A DNA stretch of 64,000 nucleotides. It comes from Stutzerimonas stutzeri (GTDB taxonomy: Bacteria > Pseudomonadota > Gammaproteobacteria > Pseudomonadales > Pseudomonadaceae). Shown here piece after piece: positions 55,098 to 64,000 of the stretch. Location of the stretch: assembly GCF_002890895.1 (NCBI RefSeq), contig NZ_POUL01000015.1, forward strand, positions 19,078-83,077, read 5' to 3'. The translations under genes were made by a program, and so were the position numbers. Within the stretch, counting starts at the first letter, position 1, and every line of letters begins with the position of its first letter. Under the pieces are notes generated by a model. That model was not told the DNA's origin. It ran no database searches and was given only the letters and a program-made list of their open reading frames with translations.

Positions 55098-56695
55098 ATT
55101 CGATCTTCCTGCGCATCTACGGCGGCATGCTTGCCGTACTGGTGCTGGTTGGACTGCTGGGCGTGGGCGGTCTGCATCTGCTCAACCAGGTACGGGCCGA
55201 TCAGCATCGCGAAGCGCTGGCGGCCGGTACCTTTCGCCTGATGGCGCACAACATGAGCAACATGACGCCCATCGAACGGCGTCAGGCGGCGAACCTCTGG
55301 GGGCGGCTGCTGGGGATTCCGTTGCGGGTGCGCACGCTGGAAGACATCCGGCTGGAAAGCGGCCTGGAGACACGACTGCTGCGCGGCCAGGTCTTGGTGG
55401 AGCAGATTCGCCCCGGCAGCGTGACGATTTATTCCCTAGTCAGCGCCGACGACCGGCTGGCCCTGACCGGCGAGGTCGAGCAACTCAGCGAACAGCTGGC
55501 ACGCGCCACTATCTATCTGCTGATCGACGAGCTGATCCGCTATCCCGAAGCCGAACAACCCCAGCGTCTGGCCGAACTGAAGACGGCGCGTGGTTTTGGC
55601 TATCCGCTGGAGCTGCTGACCCGCGACAGCGCCAGCCTCGACGACGATCAGCGGCGCCGGCTGGATGAAGGCGACACGGTGATGGCGCTGGTCAACGGCG
55701 GCGAGGCCATCCGGGTGTTCGCCGCGATTGCCGGAACCCCGTGGATCATGTCGCTGGGGCCGTTGCGTCAGCTCAATCCCTATCCGCCCGAGCTGCTGAC
55801 CCTCATCGGTGTATTGGGTCTGTCGCTGATCGGGCTGACGGTGTATCTGCTGGTACGCCAGCTGGAGCGGCGTCTAAGGAGCGTCGGGCGCGCCGCCACG
55901 CGCATTGCGAACGGCCAGCTGGAAGCGCGCGTGCCGGATGCCGGAACCGATTCGGTCGGGCGATTGGCCAAGGCCTTCAATGGCATGGCCACTCATCTGC
56001 AGCGCTTGCTGGCGGTGCAGCGGGAAATGGTCAGCGCCGTGGCCCACGAGCTGCGAACGCCGGTCGCGCGGTTACGTTTCGGCCTGGAAATGGCCGGCTC
56101 GGCGCAGACAGCGGAAGCACGCAATCGCTATCTGGAGGACATGGATGGCGATATCGACGACCTGGATCGCCTGGTGGACGAGATGTTGGTCTATACGCGC
56201 CTCGAACGGGGTTCGCCAGAGCTGACGTTCCAGGCGGTGGATCTCGGCGCGCTGGTCGATCAGGTCATCGGTGAGCTGGCGCCATTGCGGCCAACGGTAC
56301 AGGTCGAGCGCGGGCCCTGTAAGCCGGCCGCTGACGGCAGCAGCGTGGTCGATGCTGAGCCGCACTATCTGCGTCGCGCCTTGAGCAATCTGATCAGCAA
56401 CGCCATGCGCCATGCCGAAACGCGGGTTCAGGTCAGCTTCGTCATCGATGGCGAGCGAGCGCAGCTGGTGGTCGACGATGACGGGCCGGGCGTTCCCGAG
56501 GAGGCGTGGGAGAAGGTCTTTGCCCCCTTCCTGCGCCTGGACGACAGCCGCACCCGTGCCTCCGGGGGGCATGGTCTGGGCCTGTCTATCGTGCGGCGAA
56601 TTACCTACTGGCACGGCGGCCGTTCGCAGATTGGGCATAGCGACCTGGGCGGCGCGCGCTTCAGCCTGGTCTGGCCGCGCAAGCGGGCGAAGTAG
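55094..56695 (+). CDS. Sensor histidine kinase (RstB-like)
   Basis: A 533-residue protein with a GTG start overlapping the regulator stop. TM1 is about residues 9-30, followed by a long periplasmic region of about 200 residues and TM2 at about 234-254. HAMP follows (RAATRIANGQLEARVPDAGT), then the phosphoacceptor box SAVAHELRTPVARLRFGLEM (His318), the N box (LSNLISNAMRHAETRVQVSF), and G boxes (DDDGPGVPEEAWEKVF, GGHGLGLSIVRRI). The periplasmic domain is larger than the Per-Arnt-type sensors of many kinases and is RstB-like. The signal is unknown. The pair is translationally coupled and divergent from nrdA. Confidence 0.9.
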   Translation: MNSIFLRIYGGMLAVLVLVGLLGVGGLHLLNQVRADQHREALAAGTFRLMAHNMSNMTPIERRQAANLWGRLLGIPLRVRTLEDIRLESGLETRLLRGQVLVEQIRPGSVTIYSLVSADDRLALTGEVEQLSEQLARATIYLLIDELIRYPEAEQPQRLAELKTARGFGYPLELLTRDSASLDDDQRRRLDEGDTVMALVNGGEAIRVFAAIAGTPWIMSLGPLRQLNPYPPELLTLIGVLGLSLIGLTVYLLVRQLERRLRSVGRAATRIANGQLEARVPDAGTDSVGRLAKAFNGMATHLQRLLAVQREMVSAVAHELRTPVARLRFGLEMAGSAQTAEARNRYLEDMDGDIDDLDRLVDEMLVYTRLERGSPELTFQAVDLGALVDQVIGELAPLRPTVQVERGPCKPAADGSSVVDAEPHYLRRALSNLISNAMRHAETRVQVSFVIDGERAQLVVDDDGPGVPEEAWEKVFAPFLRLDDSRTRASGGHGLGLSIVRRITYWHGGRSQIGHSDLGGARFSLVWPRKRAK

Positions 56696-56766
56696 ACGCT
56701 GGGGCGCCACCTTGCGGTTACTGAAAGGTTTGTTGTCGGCGAGGGCCCCGCGCCGGGCTGTGCGAT

Positions 56767-57480
56767 TCAGGCCGGAATGCTCACCAGACTCAGCAGGTAG
56801 TCATCGAACTGCACGAACTGCCCTTCCAGTTCAGCGCCAGCCGTCCATTCTTCCGATAAATCATTGAGCAGACGCAGGCGGACGTAACCGCTGCTGTCGT
56901 GGTGAATCAGCTCGGCTTCCTGAAAATAGAAGCGCTTGTTCACCAGCGGATACAGCGCCTTGAACAAGCTTTCCTTGATGGAAAAGGTCAGGGTGACGCG
57001 CAGCGCGCGCTGGGTCTCGTCGAGTGCGGAGTAACCTTCCAGTTCGCGCGGCGTGAGGATTTCAGCGACCAGGCGGTCGGCCCGTGTGGTAGGTATCTGC
57101 TTCTCCACATCCAGCCCGAGACCGCGCCATTGCTCGCGACGCGCCACCACGGTCGCCGCCCAGCCAGTGCCATGGGTGATGGAGCCGACCACCCCGGCAG
57201 GCCAGTTGGGCGAGCGGTCCTCGTTCACGGCCGGGATGCACGGCACGCCCGTCACCCTGCGCAAGGCCTCGTGCGCACAGAGGCGGCCGGCAAGAAACTC
57301 GGTCTGGCGCTTGCTCACGGCGCTCATGCCCGGCACGCCGCAGCGGGTGAAGTCCTCGGGGTCGAGCAGGGCGGGGTCGAAGCGGGTGCTGATCAACTGC
57401 ACACCGGGCAAGGCGAGCGGCAGCGGCCAGTGATCGCTCAAAGGCGAGCAGCAGGCCGGGTGATAAAGAATGGAAGTCAT
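56767..57480 (-). CDS. 4'-phosphopantetheinyl transferase (PcpS/EntD-type)
   Basis: A 237-residue Sfp/EntD-superfamily enzyme. The conserved motifs are RQTEFLAGRLCAHEALRRVT, NWPAGVVGSITHGTGWAATV (with SITH), LGLDVEKQIPTTRADRLV (the magnesium-binding Asp-x-Glu) and FSIKESLFKALYP (KESLFK). It transfers the phosphopantetheine arm from coenzyme A to carrier proteins of fatty acid, and possibly siderophore, synthesis. P. aeruginosa has a single such enzyme, PcpS, encoded in the same genomic neighbourhood downstream of nrdA; this is probably its counterpart. It converges with the kinase gene. Confidence 0.9.
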   Translation of the reverse strand: MTSILYHPACCSPLSDHWPLPLALPGVQLISTRFDPALLDPEDFTRCGVPGMSAVSKRQTEFLAGRLCAHEALRRVTGVPCIPAVNEDRSPNWPAGVVGSITHGTGWAATVVARREQWRGLGLDVEKQIPTTRADRLVAEILTPRELEGYSALDETQRALRVTLTFSIKESLFKALYPLVNKRFYFQEAELIHHDSSGYVRLRLLNDLSEEWTAGAELEGQFVQFDDYLLSLVSIPA

Positions 57481-57552
57481 GGGCGTTAGTGTGCCTCAGT
57501 GCCAGCCCGAGCGCAGTCCCGGTGATGCGCTTGGCGTGGACATGGGATTCTT

Positions 57553-57704
57553 CGCGAGCAAGCTCGCGCCTACGTAGCCCGGGTTGGCCCCTGTAGTAGA
57601 AAGCCCGCTTTCCCTTGAGCCGGACGCACGGGCGGGGCGGCCATCGATTTGAGCCCTGTCCTGATCTCGCATCTTATTGCTCTTGCAGAAGCGAGCTGGC
57701 TCGC
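57553..57704. repeat. Pair of REP-like palindromes
   Basis: CGCGAGC-AA-GCTCGCG (57553-57568, followed by CCTAC) and GCGAGC-TG-GCTCGC (57691-57704) share arms and lie 130 bases apart in the gap between the PcpS-type and ArgP genes. They look like a Pseudomonas REP doublet. Confidence 0.7.
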
Positions 57705-57732
57705 GGACCACAAAAGCAGGCGGACACTCTTT

Positions 57733-58638
57733 TCAGCAGGCTTCCTCAGGTCGCGCAAGGATCTTCGGCGCAGCTTCGATGATCTGGCGCGACAGACTTT
57801 CCATGCGCGGCGACTGCACCTTCCAAGTGTGCCAGTACAGCGAGATGTCCAGCGGCGCGTCTGCGGCCAGGTCGACCACGATGCCCCCGGCCAATGCATC
57901 CTGCAGCAACGGCTGCGGCACCATGCCATAGCCCAGCCCGTAGCGGATCGCGTTGAAGCGAGGCTCGGCGCCGGGCACGTAGTGGCAAGGGTAGGCGCCC
58001 TCGGGCAGGCCCAGCCGCCGAAGCAGGAACGAAGAGGTGAGGCGGTCCTTGTTGGTGTAGGCGACCACCGGCGCCTTGCGCGCGGCATTGCGGTTCAGAC
58101 CGTTGGGAAAGTACTGCTGCCGAAAGGCGGCGGACGCTACCAGGCGATAGCGCATGCTTCCCAGCGGGCTGGCCGTGCAGCCGCGCATGGGCTTGGGTTC
58201 GGTGCTGATGCAGCCGATTGCCAGACCGGTTTCCAGCAGGCTGTAGGTGTGGTCCTGGTCCTCGACCGTCAGATCGAGCAGCACGCGTTCCTTGATCAGC
58301 ACGTCGGCCAGCGCCGGAAAGAACCAGGTGCCCAGGCTGTCGGCATTGAGCGCGGCGACCACCACCAGCGGCGCGTCGCTGCGCTCGGCCAGGTCGGCCA
58401 TCAGGTCGGCTTCAAGCAAGGTGGCCCGCTTGAGGTACTGCAGCAGCCGCTGGCCTATTTCGGTAGGGCGACAGGGGCGGCTGCGCACCACCAGAGCATT
58501 GCCCAAGGCGCTTTCCAGCGCTCGCACCCGCTGCGAAATAGCAGGTGGCGTCAGATGCAGGCGCAGGGCAGCTTGCTCAAAACTGCCTGTTTTGATGACC
58601 GCACGGAAGGCTTCAGTCTGTTTGGGATCAAGATTCAA
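57733..58638 (-). CDS. argP: LysR-family regulator ArgP (IciA)-like
   Basis: A 301-residue protein. It starts at a TTG at 58638 behind GAGG, with no better start. The DNA-binding end is LDPKQTEAFRAVIKTGSFEQ then LHLTPPAISQRVRALESALG, closely matching ArgP. Typical ArgP features follow: RPCRPTEIGQRLLQYLKR, LNADSLGTWFFPAL and VEDQDHTYSLLETGLAIGCI. ArgP activates export or metabolism of arginine and lysine, often lysE or argO. Here the divergent neighbour is a TRIC-family membrane protein rather than LysE, with about 120 bases between the starts. Confidence 0.88.
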   Translation of the reverse strand: MNLDPKQTEAFRAVIKTGSFEQAALRLHLTPPAISQRVRALESALGNALVVRSRPCRPTEIGQRLLQYLKRATLLEADLMADLAERSDAPLVVVAALNADSLGTWFFPALADVLIKERVLLDLTVEDQDHTYSLLETGLAIGCISTEPKPMRGCTASPLGSMRYRLVASAAFRQQYFPNGLNRNAARKAPVVAYTNKDRLTSSFLLRRLGLPEGAYPCHYVPGAEPRFNAIRYGLGYGMVPQPLLQDALAGGIVVDLAADAPLDISLYWHTWKVQSPRMESLSRQIIEAAPKILARPEEAC

Positions 58639-58760
58639 GCCCTGCGTCCTCAGATTAAATAAATGTTTGTATAGCCTAATTTTGCTAAGTCACATCGATT
58701 GAATAGCAGTGTGCCCCATAATGGCGCCGTTTTCCCGCCTGCCTGTTCTGGAGTTCCGCT

Positions 58761-59387
58761 GTGACGCTGTTGCACATCATCTATCTGATCGCCATTACGG
58801 CCGAAGCCATGTCCGGCGCCATCATGGGCATGCGCCGCGGCATGGACCTGTTCGGTATCTGCATGCTCGGCACGGTGACGGCGCTGGGCGGCGGCACGGC
58901 GCGCGATGTGCTGCTGGGGCATTACCCGATCGGCTGGATCGCCCACCCCGAGTACCTTGGTTTCACCGTGGGCGCGGCCATCGTCACCGCCCTGGTCGCG
59001 CGGCACATGCATCACCTGCGGCAGGTGTTTCTGCTGGTCGACGGCCTGGGTCTGGTGGCCTTTACCGTGATCGGTTGCGGCGTGGCCATGGACATGGGCG
59101 CGCACCTTTCAATCGTTGTGCTGGCGGGGGTCATCACCGGCGTGTTTGGCGGATTGCTGCGCGACATTCTCTGCAACCGTGTGCCGATGGTGTTGCGGCG
59201 CGAGCTCTATGCCACGGTGGCGCTGTTCACTGGCGTGCTCTACGTAACGCTGCTCTGGCTCGGGATCGACACGTCCATCGCCTCGCTGGCCACGCTGTGT
59301 GCGGGCTTCCTGTTCCGGGTGCTGGCAATGACCTTCCAGTGGCAGCTGCCGCACTTCCAGGAGCGCGACGTCCGCGGGCTGGACTGA
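58761..59387 (+). CDS. TRIC-family (YicG-like) trimeric cation channel protein
   Basis: A 208-residue membrane protein from a GTG with GGAG seven bases upstream. Seven hydrophobic helices form two repeats with the glycine-rich motifs GTVTALGGGTARDVLLGHYP and GVITGVFGGLLRDILCNRVP, the signature of the UPF0126/TRIC group. Bacterial and archaeal TRIC homologues form trimeric potassium channels. It is divergent from the ArgP-type regulator. An amino-acid-related transport role suggested by the regulator is only an inference. Confidence 0.88.
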   Translation: MTLLHIIYLIAITAEAMSGAIMGMRRGMDLFGICMLGTVTALGGGTARDVLLGHYPIGWIAHPEYLGFTVGAAIVTALVARHMHHLRQVFLLVDGLGLVAFTVIGCGVAMDMGAHLSIVVLAGVITGVFGGLLRDILCNRVPMVLRRELYATVALFTGVLYVTLLWLGIDTSIASLATLCAGFLFRVLAMTFQWQLPHFQERDVRGLD

Positions 59388-59513
59388 ATTCGCAACCGCC
59401 AGGCGCCCAATCAAAACGCGCCTGGTTCTGCCTGACGTGCATTTGTCTTGCAACGCAGATTCCCGCCCTTCGAGCCGCTACACTAGCGCACTGGCCACCA
59501 GGGGAATGGAACC

Positions 59514-62267
<2,754 letters not shown>

Positions 62268-62272
62268 CGAAT

Positions 62273-62310
62273 CCGGCCGACGTCAACGTATTCATGTTGA
62301 CGTCGGGCCG
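62273..62310 (+). terminator. Strong hairpin after gacS
   Basis: CGGCCGACGTCAAC pairs with GTTGACGTCGGGCCG around an eight-base loop, with one bulged base, just after the gacS stop. No clear T-run follows. It may terminate both gacS and the convergent ggt. Confidence 0.7.
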
Positions 62311-62406
62311 ATACCGGAAACATCCGGCACTTGCTCTGGGCGTGGCGCGCGCCCTGCGACGACGCAAGTCGCCGGGTTGCCTGTAGTTCCGGTGGCCGGT
62401 GCGGCG

Positions 62407-64000
62407 TCACTCGCCCATGACTACACCTTCGCGGCGCGGATCAGCGCCGCCGAACCAACCGCTGTCGCTACGCTGAATGGCCTGCAGCCCACTGGTCATC
62501 TCCGTCTCGTTGACCTCGTGACCACGCGCTTTCAGCCCCTGTACGGTGCTGGCCGGGAAGCGTCCTGCTTCAAGCACTGTGGGACCGTTGAAACTGCCGA
62601 AGTTGGGCAGGTCGATGGCGCGCTGGGCATCGAGTCCCCAGTCGTACATGCCCAGCAGGGTCTTCGCCGTGAAGTGGATGATTGCCGCGCCGCCCGGCGA
62701 GCCGAGGCTCGCCAGGAACTGTTCACCCGTGACGTCGAACACCAGCGTCGGGCTCATGCTTGAGCGGGGACGCTTGTTCGGTTCGACCCGATTGGCCACT
62801 TGCCGACCCATCGCGTCGTAGGGTTCGAAGGCAAAGTCCGTCAGCTCGTTATTCAGCAGATAGCCGCCGGCGAGGCCGGTGCCGCCATCGTTGAGCAGGC
62901 GCGAGCCGAAGGCCTGCTCGATGGTGGTGGTCATCGCCAGTGCATTGCCCTCGGCGTCGACGATGCTGATGTGGCTGGTGCCGTATTCCGCCTGTGCCGC
63001 CTGCGGGGCGAACGAGACAGGCATCTCACCGGGTTCTCCCGCTTCGGCGGTGCCCATGCTGCGCGGACCAATCAGCGCGGCGCGTTGTTTAAGGTAGCTC
63101 GGTGCAAGCATGCTGTTCCAGGTGCGGCCGGGTACCGGCACGAAATCAGGGTCGGCCAGGTATTTGGCGCGGTCTGCATAGGCCAGGCGTGCGGCCTCGG
63201 TGTAGCGGTGCAGGAATTCGACGGAAGGCACCCCCTGATCGAGAGGCTGAACCGGCGGCAGCTGTTCCAGCATGCCGAGGATCTGCATCTGAGTTATGTG
63301 GCCCGATGACGGTGGCGGGAAGCCGCAAACCTGATAACGCTTCTGCCAGAGGGTGCAAATGGCGTCGCGCTGGCGCGGTTGATAGCCTTCCAGGTCATTC
63401 AGACTGATGCGGCCTGGGTTGGTCGGATGAGTGTTTACCTGCAGGACCAGTGAGCGGGCATTGGCCCCTGTATAGAACGCCTCGCTGCCGCGCTCTGCGA
63501 TGTCTTTGAGCAACGCCGCGAGGGCGGGATTGCGCAAGCGATGGCCGACCGGTAGAGGCTCGCCATCTTTCTGGTAGTAGAACACCGCCGCACGCGGGTC
63601 TTTGCGCAAGGCCGGGTCGCTGGCCAGCAGGCCACGGAGGCGTGGGCTGATCTCGAAACCGTCTTCGGCAAGTTCGATGGCCGGCTTGAACAAGGCGCTC
63701 CAGGGCAACTTGCCGTACTGGTCGTGAGCGCGTTCGAGCATCCTGACCACACCGGGCACACCCACCGACCGGCCGCCCACCACGGCGTCGAGAAACGCCA
63801 TCGGCTTGCCGTCAGCCGTCAGGAAGAGTCGCTCGTCCACCGCTGCCGGCGCGGTCTCGCGCCCATCCAGTGCCGCGATATGTTCGCCATCCCAGTGCAA
63901 CAGAAAGGCACCGCCGCCCAGCCCGCTGGATTGCGGCTCGACCAGGCTCAGCACCATCTGAACCGCCACGGCGGCGTCCATCGCGCTGCCGCCAGCTTTA
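62407..64000 (-). CDS. ggt: Gamma-glutamyltransferase (5' end cut by window)
   Basis: The frame enters from the right edge, reading KAGGSAMDAAVAVQMVLSLV, so the signal peptide and first part are missing; about 530 residues are visible. Family marks are PQSSGLGGGAFLLHW, GGRSVGVPGVVRMLE, the autoprocessing site EYGTSHISIVDAEGNALAMT, where the Thr of TSH becomes the N-terminal nucleophile, NDGGTGLAGGYLLNNELTDF, RPRSSMSPTLVF and ASLGSPGGAAIIH. The enzyme cleaves glutathione and other gamma-glutamyl compounds in the periplasm. It converges on gacS with about 140 bases between. Confidence 0.93.
   Translation of the reverse strand, partial: KAGGSAMDAAVAVQMVLSLVEPQSSGLGGGAFLLHWDGEHIAALDGRETAPAAVDERLFLTADGKPMAFLDAVVGGRSVGVPGVVRMLERAHDQYGKLPWSALFKPAIELAEDGFEISPRLRGLLASDPALRKDPRAAVFYYQKDGEPLPVGHRLRNPALAALLKDIAERGSEAFYTGANARSLVLQVNTHPTNPGRISLNDLEGYQPRQRDAICTLWQKRYQVCGFPPPSSGHITQMQILGMLEQLPPVQPLDQGVPSVEFLHRYTEAARLAYADRAKYLADPDFVPVPGRTWNSMLAPSYLKQRAALIGPRSMGTAEAGEPGEMPVSFAPQAAQAEYGTSHISIVDAEGNALAMTTTIEQAFGSRLLNDGGTGLAGGYLLNNELTDFAFEPYDAMGRQVANRVEPNKRPRSSMSPTLVFDVTGEQFLASLGSPGGAAIIHFTAKTLLGMYDWGLDAQRAIDLPNFGSFNGPTVLEAGRFPASTVQGLKARGHEVNETEMTSGLQAIQRSDSGWFGGADPRREGVVMGE

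Overview
The window is GC-rich, densely packed gammaproteobacterial chromosome. Many products are most like those of Pseudomonas and Stutzerimonas: a GacS hybrid kinase, a PcpS-type phosphopantetheinyl transferase, class I ribonucleotide reductase nrdA/nrdB with two ATP-cones next to a two-component pair, the peptidase-U32 protein RlhA, and Pseudomonas-style REP palindromes. No rRNA, tRNA, CRISPR array, phage module or intact transposase was found. Both edges cut genes: a glutamate-synthase-like protein at the left and gamma-glutamyltransferase at the right.

Layout. 1-12.6 kb holds housekeeping and stress genes: FMN glutamate synthase domain protein, DUF1810, a potassium channel with a cytosolic nucleotide-binding domain, a SUV3-like RNA helicase, DUF72, a stress-domain protein, an SDR, a soluble PAS-PAS chemoreceptor, RlpA and RlhA. 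12.8-21.9 kb is an iron region. It has one FhuE/FpvB-type receptor on the plus strand and, on the minus strand, a Fur-box-preceded response regulator, sensor kinase, CirA-type receptor and a DUF3649-PepSY-DUF3325 membrane operon. 22-32.4 kb is a mixed accessory stretch of small regulators, oxidoreductases, a CAP protein, small membrane proteins and a decayed TrmH fragment. 32.6-45.3 kb holds katG behind an OxyR-like site, a cupin, a dCache chemoreceptor, an EamA exporter, a fatty-acid-hydroxylase-type protein, an orphan curlin-repeat protein, an azoreductase with divergent LysR, and a BCCT transporter.

45.5-48.9 kb is an AT-rich accessory island between the BCCT gene and nrdB. Its core is three consecutive minus-strand genes: a four-helix membrane protein, a DGQHR-domain (DndB/ParB-like) protein, and a membrane-anchored protein with a predicted beta-rich domain. 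A repetitive inverted element and a further multi-helix membrane protein follow. This is the best candidate for an undescribed system; its position, composition and DGQHR protein suggest genome defence or DNA-modification sensing, but nothing in the sequence proves it.

49-64 kb returns to core genome: nrdB, nrdA with a long promoter region carrying NrdR-like boxes and a DnaA box, a two-component system, PcpS-type transferase, ArgP, a TRIC-family protein, gacS and ggt. Likely functional links are iron acquisition (sensor, receptor and inner-membrane reductase-like proteins), dNTP supply under NrdR and DnaA control, oxidative-stress defence (katG) and chemosensing.
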